Source of the DNA: Paenibacillus sp. YPG26
GTDB lineage: Bacteria > Bacillota > Bacilli > Paenibacillales > Paenibacillaceae
Length of the DNA: 64,000 bases
Direction of reading: 5' to 3'
NCBI RefSeq assembly: GCF_023704175.1
Contig: NZ_CP084530.1
Location: 616,501-680,500, forward strand
Shown: one piece after another, positions 9,142-17,251 of the stretch
How the letters are laid out: every line of letters begins with the position of its first letter
Numbering within the stretch: position 1 is the stretch's first letter
Program-made: the position numbers and the translations under genes
The notes under the pieces: model-generated
What the model saw: only the letters and a program-made list of their open reading frames with translations
Database searches by the model: none
What the model was told of the DNA's origin: nothing

Positions 9142-10383
9142 ATGCACCATTTCAATGAAATTTTCATCCAGTTATTAATTCTTCTGGCGGTCTCTATGTT
9201 CGTGATTGCGATTGCCAAGAAATTGAACCAGCCTTACTCAATCGCACTAGTTATCGTCGGGCTTCTGCTGGGGATAACGCATGTTCCTTTATTAGAAGCA
9301 GCCGAGACATACATAACGCAGACGCATGTTTTTCAGGCAATTATTATCTCATTATTCCTGCCTATCCTGCTCGGAGACGCTACCCTGAAGCTGCCCTTCT
9401 CCCATCTAAGGGAGCAGAGCAAGCCCGTTCTGGCTCTGGCGCTCGGAGGAACTCTTCTGTCCTTCCTGATTATCGCGCTCAGCAGTTATTACGTGATAGG
9501 TCTTCCACTTATTGTGGCATTTACCTTTGCCTCGCTGATGAGCGCAACCGATCCGATCAGCGTTATCTCGATCTTCAAATCGCTGGGGGTTCCCAAGTCT
9601 GTCGTCACTATTATTGAGGGAGAATCCCTGTTCAATGACGGGATCGCGGTCGTCTTGTTCCAGATTTCCTCTATTTATCTCCTGTCTTACATGGAAATGG
9701 GCTGGGTTCCGGGCATCGGGAGCGGGGTGCTCCTGTTCCTCAAATTCGCACTGGGCGGTGCAGCCGTGGGCGCGGTGATGGGCTTCGCATTCTCCCAACT
9801 GATCCGGTTCTACGATGATTATCCGCTGGAGATTGGATTCTCTATGCTGCTCTTCTTCGGTAGTTACTTTATTGCAGAGCATTTCCATGTATCAGGTGTA
9901 ATTGCGGTGGTTGTAGGCGGACTGATCTTTGGCAGCTATGGATCGAAGATCGGAATGTCGGAGCGGACAGAAATGAACATCAACTCATTCTGGGATGTCA
10001 TCACCTTGATCGCCAATTCACTGATTTTCCTGATGATCGGCCTGGAGATCAAGAATATAGACTTTGCCCACAAATGGCAGATGATTATACTGGCCATTGT
10101 CATTGTCCTCGTTGGACGGACACTGGCACTGTATACGAGCGTTTCGATGCTGCGAAGCTTCCCAAGACCCTGGAAGTCTGTGCTGAACTGGGGAGGACTC
10201 AAAGGGAGTCTGTCTATCGCGCTCGCGCTGAGTCTGCCGCAGTCGTTCGAAGGGCGGGAAGACGTGCTGGTGCTGACCTTTAGCGTGGTCCTGTTCTCAC
10301 TGCTGGTACAGGGCTTAACGATTAAGCCCCTGGTAATGAGGCTGGGTCTCGGGGGTCAGAAGCAGGAGTCCAAGCACAATTAA
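9142..10383 (+). CDS. CPA1 (NhaP-type) cation:proton antiporter
   Basis: A 413-residue membrane protein with about 12 helices. It carries the CPA1 hallmarks ATDPISV (membrane ion-binding Asp) and EGESLFNDG. It exchanges Na+ or K+ for H+ across the cytoplasmic membrane; the ion is not certain. The ATG is preceded by GAAAGGGG. No C-terminal TrkA-type regulatory domain is present. It is the first of three cation transporter genes on this strand, each with a related leader hairpin, which points to shared ion or pH homeostasis control. Confidence 0.9.
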   Translation: MHHFNEIFIQLLILLAVSMFVIAIAKKLNQPYSIALVIVGLLLGITHVPLLEAAETYITQTHVFQAIIISLFLPILLGDATLKLPFSHLREQSKPVLALALGGTLLSFLIIALSSYYVIGLPLIVAFTFASLMSATDPISVISIFKSLGVPKSVVTIIEGESLFNDGIAVVLFQISSIYLLSYMEMGWVPGIGSGVLLFLKFALGGAAVGAVMGFAFSQLIRFYDDYPLEIGFSMLLFFGSYFIAEHFHVSGVIAVVVGGLIFGSYGSKIGMSERTEMNINSFWDVITLIANSLIFLMIGLEIKNIDFAHKWQMIILAIVIVLVGRTLALYTSVSMLRSFPRPWKSVLNWGGLKGSLSIALALSLPQSFEGREDVLVLTFSVVLFSLLVQGLTIKPLVMRLGLGGQKQESKHN

Positions 10384-10385
10384 TC

Positions 10386-10490
10386 TTTACATGTACAAGT
10401 ATACTTTGATATAATGACCTAGAATTTGATATCGGAGATCACCGGAGGAGCCTGCCAACAGCGGGCTCTTTTTGTCTTTTTTTCAGATAT
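10386..10490 (+). promoter_or_regulatory. promoter plus hairpin leader (copy 2) upstream of ArsB/NhaD-like gene
   Basis: TTTACA (10386) - 18 bp - TATAAT (10410) starts two bases after the antiporter stop codon. The transcript leader shares the words AGAATTTGATA and GATCACCGGAGGAGCCTGCC with copy 1. Its stem is GAGCCTGC/GCGGGCTC (10448-10468), followed by a T-rich run. The promoter spacing and leader are so alike that this is clearly a duplication of the element at 8915. Confidence 0.7.
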
Positions 10491-10543
10491 ATCGCATTGT
10501 CTAGAGAAATACAGTACACAGAGCATCATTTGGGGGAGGATTT

Positions 10544-11824
10544 ATGGAACAACAGGCATACTGGGCAATAGGCATATTTTTATTCATTTACGCACTGATC
10601 ATTTCGGAAAAGATTCACCGGACCATTGTTGCTATGCTGGGTGGCATCCTGATGGTAGGGTTCGGGATTGTCAGCCAGGAGAAGGCTCTGCATCACATTG
10701 ATTTCAATACCTTGGGACTCCTGGTTGGAATGATGATCATTGTTAGCATTACCGCGGAGACGGGATTGTTCAAATACATTGCAATTTGGGCAGCCAAGAA
10801 GGTGAAAGGGGAGCCTGTCCGGATTCTGATTGTGCTCGGGCTCATTACGGCATTCGGTTCGGCGTTCCTCGATAATGTGACCACGGTACTGCTTATGGTC
10901 CCAGTTACATTCAGCATCACAAGGCAATTGAAAGTGAACCCCTTTCCATTTCTGTTCACCGAGATTATCGCATCCAATGTAGGGGGGACGGCAACACTGA
11001 TCGGCGATCCGCCGAATATTATGATTGGTTCGGCGGTCAAGGAATTAACGTTCATGGCGTTCATTACGAACCTGGCACCCATTGTAATCATTATCATGCT
11101 GGCGTATATTCCTTTATTCGTCTTGATGTTCCGGAAGAAGATCCAGACTACACCCGAGCTAAAAGCAAGCCTGCTCAAGCTCGATAATTCGGAGCTGATT
11201 ACGGATCACAAGCTGCTCCGCAAATGTCTGGTTATACTAGGGTTAACCATCTTGGGATTCTTCCTGCATCAGACGCTGCATTTGGAATCGGCAACTGTGG
11301 CTCTTGCGGGGGCGTTCCTGCTCCTGCTTATGACCGGGGAGCACACGATGGAGAAAGCACTCTCCCGGGTGGAATGGACAACGATCTTCTTCTTTATCGG
11401 ATTGTTCGTACTTGTATCCGGATTAGTGGAGACAGGAGTAATAGCGGAATTGGCTGCGAAGGCCATCGAGTGGACCGGAGGCGATCCGCTGGCTACTTCC
11501 ATGCTGATTCTATGGCTCAGCGCCATTGCCTCTGCCTTCCTGGATAACATTCCTTTTGTGGCGACCATGATTCCCATGATTCAGGAGATGGGGCAAATGG
11601 GTATGCAGAATCTGGAGCCGTTATGGTGGAGTCTTGCGCTTGGCGCCTGTCTGGGAGGGAATGGTACCCTGATCGGAGCGAGTGCGAACCTGATTGTAGC
11701 CGGACTGTCCGGCAAGGAGGGTTATCCTATACGTTTCGTGGATTATCTGAAGCTTGGATTCCCGCTCATGCTGCTCTCGATCGCGCTGTCGAGTGTGTAT
11801 ATTTACCTGCGTTATTTGATGTGA
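10544..11824 (+). CDS. ArsB/NhaD-like (ion transporter superfamily) permease
   Basis: A 426-residue protein with about 11-12 membrane helices and two inverted repeats. The repeated helix-break motifs are SAFLDNVTTVLLMVPV and SAFLDNIPFVATMIPM; also seen are NVGGTATLIGDPPNIM and GGNGTLIGASANL. These are hallmarks of the ArsB/NhaD/YbiR superfamily. Likely roles are Na+/H+ antiport or anion/dicarboxylate transport; arsenite efflux is less likely because no ars genes are nearby. GGGGGAGG precedes the ATG. It is followed 16 bases later by a 92-residue gene of unknown function. Confidence 0.85.
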   Translation: MEQQAYWAIGIFLFIYALIISEKIHRTIVAMLGGILMVGFGIVSQEKALHHIDFNTLGLLVGMMIIVSITAETGLFKYIAIWAAKKVKGEPVRILIVLGLITAFGSAFLDNVTTVLLMVPVTFSITRQLKVNPFPFLFTEIIASNVGGTATLIGDPPNIMIGSAVKELTFMAFITNLAPIVIIIMLAYIPLFVLMFRKKIQTTPELKASLLKLDNSELITDHKLLRKCLVILGLTILGFFLHQTLHLESATVALAGAFLLLLMTGEHTMEKALSRVEWTTIFFFIGLFVLVSGLVETGVIAELAAKAIEWTGGDPLATSMLILWLSAIASAFLDNIPFVATMIPMIQEMGQMGMQNLEPLWWSLALGACLGGNGTLIGASANLIVAGLSGKEGYPIRFVDYLKLGFPLMLLSIALSSVYIYLRYLM

Positions 11825-11840
11825 GGAACGGGGGGCTGTT

Positions 11841-12119
11841 ATGTTAACCTATCAGATTGACCCGAAGAGGCTGGATCTCGCCGAGACCCAGGATGGCACG
11901 GATATTGAATTCTATATCAAGCTTCATGATGAAGTACACGTAGATCAATTCAGACTCGTGCAGCAGGTCTTCGACAGTAATGCGGATTACACGGATGCGC
12001 TGTTCTATGCTTACGCTAACCATGAATATAAAGTGATTGTGCGACAGGAGCACTACAACGATTTTGTGATTGAACTATTCAAGGCCCGCCTGCTTCGAAG
12101 TCTGGAGTGGACGGATTAG
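11841..12119 (+). CDS. conserved small cytoplasmic protein, 92 aa, unknown
   Basis: A soluble acidic protein with mixed alpha/beta pattern and several aromatic residues; no signal peptide or membrane helix. GGGGGG lies just upstream of ATG 11841. It is probably cotranscribed with the permease gene 16 bases upstream. It contains no TrkA-C or CBS motif that I can recognise, so a regulatory-subunit role for the neighbouring transporters is only a guess from position. Confidence 0.6.
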   Translation: MLTYQIDPKRLDLAETQDGTDIEFYIKLHDEVHVDQFRLVQQVFDSNADYTDALFYAYANHEYKVIVRQEHYNDFVIELFKARLLRSLEWTD

Positions 12120-12150
12120 GGATTCCCAAGCTTACATTCGAATAAGTTGT

Positions 12151-12230
12151 ACCTGGAGGAGCCTGTCACCAAGGGAGAGCTGTGTCTAAAACACAGCATT
12201 CCCGTGGTGGCAGGCTCTTCTTGTCTAAAA
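12151..12230 (+). promoter_or_regulatory. hairpin leader (copy 3, extended) upstream of CPA2 antiporter
   Basis: GGAGGAGCCTG at 12155 and CAGGCTCTTCTTGTCT at 12211 reproduce the core words of the leaders at 8971 and 10441. Here the stem is longer (GAGCCTGTCACC with GGTGGCAGGCTC, one mismatch) and is capped by a second hairpin (GCTGTGT/ACACAGC inside GGGA/TCCC). No separate promoter is clear, so it may act on read-through from the upstream operon. It could also serve simply as that operon's terminator. Confidence 0.55.
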
Positions 12231-12279
12231 TAGCTGTAAATTGGGCATCCATAAATTTGCGAAAGTGAAGGTGAAGAGT

Positions 12280-13443
12280 ATGTTGATTTTTGAAATGGCT
12301 ATTATTCTACTGGCTTCCAAGCTTGCGGGAGATCTAAGCGTCAAGCTGCGTCAGCCGGCAGTACTTGGCAAATTATTAATCGGGATTATTTTGGGACCTG
12401 CTCTGCTCGGACTTATCCAGGAGACAGACATTCTGAACGAGATCAGTCAGATTGGTGTGATTCTGCTGATGTTTATCGCGGGACTGGAGACCGACACAGA
12501 GGAATTCAAGCGGACTGGTAAGGCCTCAACCTATGTCGGACTTGCGGGTGTGATATTCCCATTAGCCCTTGGGTACGGAGCGGGGATTCTGCTTAATATG
12601 ACGCCGCTGCATGCCGTATTCCTGGGACTTCTCCTGTCAGCCACAAGCGTAAGCATCTCGGTACAGTCCTTGAAGGAAATGGGCCAGTTAAAGTCCAGAG
12701 AAGGCACAACCATTCTGGGTGCCGCTGTGATTGACGATGTACTGGTGATTATAGCTCTTGCCTTCCTGATGAGCCTGTCGGGTGGAGATGTTAATCTAGG
12801 CCTGGTTATTCTGAAAAAAGTCGCTTTCTTCGCGGTCGCAATCCTGTGCGGTTGGAAGCTGGTTCCTTGGATTCTGCGCAGGTTCGCACCGCTGCAAGTA
12901 TCCGAGAGCGTGGTATCAGCGGCTCTTATACTCTGCTTCATGTTCGCCTATCTGGCTGAATATACTGGAGTTGCGGCAATTATCGGAGCGTACATCGCCG
13001 GGGTGTCGATCAGCTTAACCGGCTACCGGCATGAAGTGACAGAGAAGGTGGAGACGATCAGCTACGCGTTCTTTGTTCCGGTGTTCTTTACAACTATCGG
13101 TGTAAAAGTGGACTTCACAGGCATGTCCTCGCATATCGGACTGATTATCTGGCTCAGCCTGCTTGCTATCGCGACCAAGCTGTTCGGCTCGGCACTTGGC
13201 GCAAGAACAGCCGGCTTCAACTGGCGGAGTGCCATGGCTATCGGGGCAGCGATGGTATCGCGCGGAGAGGTCGCGCTCATTATCGCCGCAATTGGGCTTG
13301 AGGCGGGCTTGTTAGCTCCAGACATGATGACAGTCTTAGTTATTGTCGTGCTCATCACGACCATGGTTACGCCTGTATTGATGAAGCTGTTCTTCAAAGA
13401 ACAGGATGAAAGTAAGCTTCAGGAAGCGGGCGGGAGAAGCTGA
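12280..13443 (+). CDS. CPA2 cation:proton antiporter (KefB/YhaU-like)
   Basis: A 387-residue membrane protein with about 12 helices. It has the CPA2 features LRQPAVLGKLLIGIILGP near the N terminus, AAVIDDVLVII in the core helix, and VSRGEVALIIA near the C terminus. It would exchange K+ or Na+ for H+. Residues after about 375 are charged and there is no TrkA-N domain, as in B. subtilis YhaU, whose regulatory subunit is separate. ATG 12280 is chosen because AAGGTGA lies six bases upstream; the TTG at 12241 has no ribosome-binding site. Confidence 0.88.
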   Translation: MLIFEMAIILLASKLAGDLSVKLRQPAVLGKLLIGIILGPALLGLIQETDILNEISQIGVILLMFIAGLETDTEEFKRTGKASTYVGLAGVIFPLALGYGAGILLNMTPLHAVFLGLLLSATSVSISVQSLKEMGQLKSREGTTILGAAVIDDVLVIIALAFLMSLSGGDVNLGLVILKKVAFFAVAILCGWKLVPWILRRFAPLQVSESVVSAALILCFMFAYLAEYTGVAAIIGAYIAGVSISLTGYRHEVTEKVETISYAFFVPVFFTTIGVKVDFTGMSSHIGLIIWLSLLAIATKLFGSALGARTAGFNWRSAMAIGAAMVSRGEVALIIAAIGLEAGLLAPDMMTVLVIVVLITTMVTPVLMKLFFKEQDESKLQEAGGRS

Positions 13444-13528
13444 AGCTAAGGTCTGGATCAGGGCGGGAGAAGCTGGAGTTGAAGTTGAAGTTAAAGTTGA
13501 AGTCTGGCTGGATCAAGGGCGGAAGCTG
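13428..13528 (+). repeat. imperfect direct repeats at the end of the CPA2 gene
   Basis: GGGCGGGAGAAGCTGAAG at 13428 recurs as GGGCGGGAGAAGCTGGAG at 13461 and in reduced form at 13517 (GGGCGGAAGCTG). The later two copies are preceded by CTGGATCA. Between them is a short GAAGTT run. The array starts inside the last codons of the antiporter gene and extends past its stop, so it may have altered the C terminus. Confidence 0.5.
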
Positions 13529-13640
13529 CTTGTTGACCGGCGGCTCGAAGGAGTGATAGACGTGGCTAATTATAGCCTGGCCGGAGCATTGGGTAATTCC
13601 GTGTGACGCTTGAAACAGGAGAAGTTATTCTGACCATATT

Positions 13641-13669
13641 AAGGGGGCTGTCCATGGCAGCCCCTTTTT
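13641..13669 (+). terminator. rho-independent terminator
   Basis: GGGGCTG/CAGCCCC stem with a 7-base loop, followed by TTTTT. It closes the cation antiporter cluster. Confidence 0.85.
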
Positions 13670-13714
13670 AATATTTTCTCATAGAAGACCATTGACAGAT
13701 TCAACGAAGTATAA

Positions 13715-13747
13715 TATCTTTAATTCAAGATAATTAAATTAAAGATA
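13715..13747 (+). promoter_or_regulatory. MhqR-like operator palindrome (site 1)
   Basis: TATCTT-TAATTC-AAGATA (13715-13732) is an 18-bp palindrome with 6-bp arms, followed by another AAGATA half-site at 13742. The layout matches the MarR-type MhqR operator (TATCTC-GAATTC-GAGATA) described for quinone-stress genes in B. subtilis, from memory. A TTGACA lies at 13692. The regulator gene itself is not in the window. Confidence 0.55.
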
Positions 13748-13762
13748 AAGGCGGTGACCATT

Positions 13763-13819
13763 ATGACCATGGTCCATAAGCTCCTAAGCAGGGAACTGGG
13801 CAGTCCGGGCAAAGGATAG
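13763..13819 (+). CDS. possible 18-residue leader peptide or gene remnant
   Basis: A tiny frame (MTMVHKLLSRELGSPGKG) starts 16 bases after operator site 1 with GGCGGTGA upstream of its ATG. It may be a leader peptide or the truncated start of a lost gene, since an apparently functional operator with no gene follows. The next 240 bases up to the DoxX gene are AT-rich and A/G-rich without coding potential. Confidence 0.25.
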   Translation: MTMVHKLLSRELGSPGKG

Positions 13820-14009
13820 AGCGAAGGCGAGTAGTAGATAGGGAAATGCGAATAGCGATCAGTGACTAGTGATCAATTTTACGAGTGGAGAGAAAGAAGA
13901 AAGAGACAAATAAAGCATTGAGAGAAATGAAAGAATACAGGGAAAGAAATAGTGCAGAAGAAAACAGTGCAGAAGGAAACAGAAAGCATAAGGACTTTTT
14001 TTGGTCAAA

Positions 14010-14027
14010 TATCTTAAAATAAAGATA
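14010..14027 (+). promoter_or_regulatory. MhqR-like operator palindrome (site 2) upstream of doxX
   Basis: TATCTT-AAAATA-AAGATA is an 18-bp palindrome with the same 6-6-6 layout and identical arms to site 1. It ends 30 bases before the DoxX start. It is a likely binding site for a redox/quinone-sensing MarR or DUF24 regulator. Confidence 0.55.
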
Positions 14028-14057
14028 AATAAAAAACAAAAATGGGAGATGAATATT

Positions 14058-14456
14058 ATGATGGATTTGGGATTGTTGATTATTCGGTTGGTTATCGGGT
14101 TGTTGTTCATTGGTCACGGGGCACAGAAGCTGTTCGGGATGTTCGGCGGTTACGGCCCTAAAGGGACTGGGGGCTGGATGGAATCGGTAGGCATTAAGCC
14201 TGGTGTTGCCATGGCGGTGATCGCCGGCTTGATGGAGCTGGTGGGAGGAGCCTTGTTGGCTCTTGGACTGCTTACTCCGGTCGCCGCAGTCTTGATTGCC
14301 TTTACTATGGTAGGCGCCATTGTGAAGGTGCATGGTCCGAATGGTCTATGGGCAACTGCGAATGGATATGAATATCCACTGGTTGTGCTTGTGGTAGCTG
14401 TTGGGGTTGCGCTTACCGGAGCAGGAGCTTATTCACTGGACGCGGTTCTTTTCTAA
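14058..14456 (+). CDS. DoxX family membrane protein
   Basis: A 132-residue protein with four membrane helices. It has the DoxX signatures LLFIGHGAQKLFGMFGG near the N terminus and MELVGGALLALGL in the middle. In Bacillus, DoxX relatives (CatD, MhqP) are induced by quinones and catechol. That agrees with the MhqR-like palindromes upstream and a flavin reductase gene 45 bases downstream. GGGAGATG precedes ATG 14058; the frame continues upstream but has no better start. Confidence 0.85.
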   Translation: MMDLGLLIIRLVIGLLFIGHGAQKLFGMFGGYGPKGTGGWMESVGIKPGVAMAVIAGLMELVGGALLALGLLTPVAAVLIAFTMVGAIVKVHGPNGLWATANGYEYPLVVLVVAVGVALTGAGAYSLDAVLF

Positions 14457-14501
14457 GTTGTTATATAAGTGAGCATACAATAAGTTTAGAGGAGTACGCC
14501 T

Positions 14502-15113
14502 ATGATATCCATTGACCCTGCACTTCAGGAAGATAGGGATAATTACAAATTGCTTATTGGGAGCGTGGTCCCCAGGCCGATTGCACTGGTCACTACGCTT
14601 ACAGAGAAGGGAATACTGAACGCGGCCCCGTTCAGCTATTTCTCTATCGTCTCCAGCAGCCCGCCTTTGTTGTCCGTGTCGGTCCAGCGCAAGGACGGCC
14701 AGATGAAAGATACGGCCCGGAATGCAATCCGGCAGGGTGAGCTGGTCATCCACATTGTAGATGAAGCCAACGTGGAGGCCGCTAATCAAGCGGCGGCCAG
14801 CCTGCCGCCTGATGATAGTGAAGTTACCGCGGCTGGGCTAACCCCGGTGCCTAGTGAAGCTATCCATGTCCCGGGCATTGCTGAAGCAAAGGTTAGAATG
14901 GAATGTGTGCTGGAGCATGCATTCGAGCTGGGAGGTACCCCGGAGGCACCTGGCTGTGATCTGCTCATTGCCCGTGTGGTTCGCTTTCAGGTTGCGGAGG
15001 AGATCATTCACAGCGGAAGAATTGATGCCGGGAAGCTGGCACCCGTTAGCCGGATGGCGGGGGACACTTACTCCTCATTAGGGCAGTTGTTCCCACTAGA
15101 GCGGCCGCAGTAA
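14502..15113 (+). CDS. flavin reductase family (FMN-binding) protein
   Basis: A 203-residue protein of the flavin reductase-like split-barrel family. Seen are VPRPIALVTTL near the N terminus, NAAPFSYFSIVSSSPP (phosphate-binding turn) and the C-terminal Gly-Lys-Leu-Ala-Pro segment. It would bind FMN and reduce flavin or act as an FMN-dependent oxidoreductase in the cytoplasm. It sits 45 bases after doxX with its own AGAGGAG, and a terminator follows, so the two form a small operon that probably answers to electrophile stress. Confidence 0.85.
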   Translation: MISIDPALQEDRDNYKLLIGSVVPRPIALVTTLTEKGILNAAPFSYFSIVSSSPPLLSVSVQRKDGQMKDTARNAIRQGELVIHIVDEANVEAANQAAASLPPDDSEVTAAGLTPVPSEAIHVPGIAEAKVRMECVLEHAFELGGTPEAPGCDLLIARVVRFQVAEEIIHSGRIDAGKLAPVSRMAGDTYSSLGQLFPLERPQ

Positions 15114-15124
15114 CTACACGAAAT

Positions 15125-15190
15125 AAGCCAGCAGATTGGTCATACCCTGTATACTTGACAGAGGTATGACCAGACACTGCTGGCTTTTCT
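15125..15190 (+). terminator. long rho-independent terminator
   Basis: AAGCCAGCAG and GGTCATACC on the left arm pair with GGTATGACC and CTGCTGGCTT on the right arm, separated by small bulges, followed by TTCTTT. Confidence 0.85.
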
Positions 15191-15245
15191 TTGAATTACC
15201 TGATTTGTTATTATCAACATATCTAAAGAGAGGGAGAGTGATAGA

Positions 15246-15866
15246 GTGAGAGTGAGTCACACCATTAACTTCAGGGCGGAGCATGCTTTGCCTGAAGATT
15301 ATTACTGGGTCAATGAGCCCGAACTGGTCAAGTGGAATGAGAACCAGGGATTGGTGCTTACGACCAAGCCGGATACGGATTTCTGGCAGCGAACGCATTA
15401 TGGCTTTCAGCGGGATAATGGACATTGTCTATTTACCAAGGTGGCGGGGGATTTTGCTTTTGCCGCAGAGGTCTCATTCGCCCCTGTGACCCAGTACGAT
15501 CAATGTGGCGTTATGCTGCGTGTCAATAAGGAGCATTGGATCAAAGCCTCGATTGAATACGAGAATGAATCTTTTAGCCGGCTCGGTTCGGTGGTGACCA
15601 ACAGAGGATACTCAGACTGGGCGACCACAGATATTTCGAATGACATCAAGTCGATGTCTTACCGGATCAGCCGGCGGGGTCAGGATGTATTAATTGAGTA
15701 TAAAGCCCCGGAGGCAGAGTGGAAGCAGATGCGGATCGCTCATTTGCATGAGTTGGCGGAGATCGTGGAGGTAGGTATCTATGCTTGCAGCCCGCGTGAC
15801 CGTTCTTTCTCCTGCTCGGTAGCACAGATTTCCCTGGGTCCTAATCGGTGGGAGCAGGAGGAATAG
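15246..15866 (+). CDS. DUF1349 domain protein
   Basis: A 206-residue protein with the DUF1349/regulation-of-enolase-like beta-sandwich pattern: FWQRTHYGFQRDNGHCLF, YDQCGVMLRV, WIKASIEYENE and VGIYACSP. The fold is related to concanavalin-like lectins. No signal peptide is present, so it is cytoplasmic. The start is a GTG preceded by GAGAGGGAGA. The gene stands alone between a terminator and a convergent gene. Its role is unknown. Confidence 0.8.
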   Translation: MRVSHTINFRAEHALPEDYYWVNEPELVKWNENQGLVLTTKPDTDFWQRTHYGFQRDNGHCLFTKVAGDFAFAAEVSFAPVTQYDQCGVMLRVNKEHWIKASIEYENESFSRLGSVVTNRGYSDWATTDISNDIKSMSYRISRRGQDVLIEYKAPEAEWKQMRIAHLHELAEIVEVGIYACSPRDRSFSCSVAQISLGPNRWEQEE

Positions 15867-15889
15867 TAGCGGGTTGATGGGCTGGAGAG

Positions 15890-17206
15890 TCAGTCTCTGG
15901 CCCCCTTTAGCTGCACGCTTACGAACTCCAGCTCCGTGTCAGCTACAAGACTGCACGGAGTGCCAGACTTTATCTCAAGCACATCTCCGGATTTTACGGC
16001 CCTTGGTGGACAGTCATCAATCGTCACTTGTCCTGAACCGGATAGGATCATCCAGATCCCCTTCCAACCCGGTCTGCCAGGCTCACGAAGCTGCTCGCCC
16101 TGAAGGACACGGACGGTGGATATGATCTCATCAGGTGCCTCCGAAGGACCGGAACGGCGAAGAATCTTGACCCGGCCCCAGCTGTATTCGGTAGTTGAAG
16201 GCAGTATAGACCGTCCGGGGTCCAGCTCCTTGATCCGGCTGCTGTTCTCTTTGGAAGCGACCAGAATCCCGTCTGGACTCGCGGCGATGATCAGGTTGGA
16301 TACACCAATCACATGAATCGGCTGATCCAGTTCGCTGACCAGATGCGTATGCCGGGAATCGTCCGAGATGCTGCCGGGTCCAATCGATTCGGTTCCCAAA
16401 TGCTTGGTGAACGTATCCCAGCTGCCCAGGTCCTCCCAGGCTCCCTCATAAGGAACAACTACCGTATTCTTCGTATGTTCCACAATTTCCTTGTCGAAGC
16501 TTGCTTCAGACAACCCCTCATATATTTGCACCAGCTGTCCATTATCTTCGGGCAGACCAAATTCAAGAAGTGCTTTAGAAATGAACTCTAGTGAGAATGC
16601 AAAGACCCCGCAGTTCCACAAGGCCCCCTTCTCCAGCAGCCTGCGTGCCTGAGTCATGTCCGGTTTCTCCGCGAATCTGGTTACCCGATAATAGCCATCA
16701 GCCTTATCTGTCCCGGCTGCTTCAGGTACAATATAGCCATATTGCGTCGAAGCACAAGCAGGCCGGGTTCCGACCAGGGCGATGTCAGCACCTGAGCTTG
16801 ATAGAACCGATGGCAAAGTACGAAGCAGCTCGAAGAAGCTTGCCTCTACAAAGGGATCGACCGGCATGAAGATCAGAGGCTCATTCAGATCAGCATCCGG
16901 CTGAGACTTCAAGTAAGTGCAGGCTAGGGCAATAGCCGTCAGAGTTCCACGCTTATAGGGTTCTGTAAGGATAGGGATGAGGTTCCCAATCTGACTGCGC
17001 ACAAGCTCCAGCTGGCTGTGATGGGTGACAATGGCTGTTGAGCCAAGCAGACCGGCCTCACCGAGCTGCCGGCATACCCTTTGGATCATAGATTCTCTGC
17101 TCCCGTCTGGGCCGGGCAGCAGCTTAAGGAAGGCTTTGGAACGGACTTCACCGGATAGCGGCCACAATCTTTTGCCGGAACCTCCGGACAGCAGGATGAT
17201 TCTCAT
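15890..17206 (-). CDS. mannose-1-phosphate guanylyltransferase
   Basis: A 438-residue enzyme making GDP-mannose from mannose-1-phosphate and GTP. It carries the nucleotidyltransferase signature LSGGSGKRLWPLS, an FMPVDPF metal-binding region, a FAEKPD motif and WNCGVFAF, followed by a C-terminal beta-helix/cupin-like domain (WKGIWMILSGSGQVTIDD) that resembles the isomerase half of bifunctional ManC but is short. ATG 17206 is chosen because AAGGAGG lies seven bases upstream; the in-frame GTG at 17212 is too close. It follows a glycosyltransferase gene by 45 bases, which suggests a role in surface polysaccharide synthesis. Confidence 0.87.
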   Translation of the reverse strand: MRIILLSGGSGKRLWPLSGEVRSKAFLKLLPGPDGSRESMIQRVCRQLGEAGLLGSTAIVTHHSQLELVRSQIGNLIPILTEPYKRGTLTAIALACTYLKSQPDADLNEPLIFMPVDPFVEASFFELLRTLPSVLSSSGADIALVGTRPACASTQYGYIVPEAAGTDKADGYYRVTRFAEKPDMTQARRLLEKGALWNCGVFAFSLEFISKALLEFGLPEDNGQLVQIYEGLSEASFDKEIVEHTKNTVVVPYEGAWEDLGSWDTFTKHLGTESIGPGSISDDSRHTHLVSELDQPIHVIGVSNLIIAASPDGILVASKENSSRIKELDPGRSILPSTTEYSWGRVKILRRSGPSEAPDEIISTVRVLQGEQLREPGRPGWKGIWMILSGSGQVTIDDCPPRAVKSGDVLEIKSGTPCSLVADTELEFVSVQLKGARD

Positions 17207-17251
17207 GTGCACACCTCCTTGGAGATACCAAATAAGAGCTCGGCCCTGGCC

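Noticed and set aside
10544..11824. Arsenite efflux pump ArsB
   Set aside because: The superfamily motifs fit, but no arsR, arsC or arsD gene is nearby and the neighbours are cation antiporters, so a specific ArsB call is not supported.
13406..13606. A 66-codon frame overlapping the end of the CPA2 gene
   Set aside because: It arises from the GAAGTT/GGGCGGG repeats, overlaps the antiporter gene, and has no ribosome-binding site.
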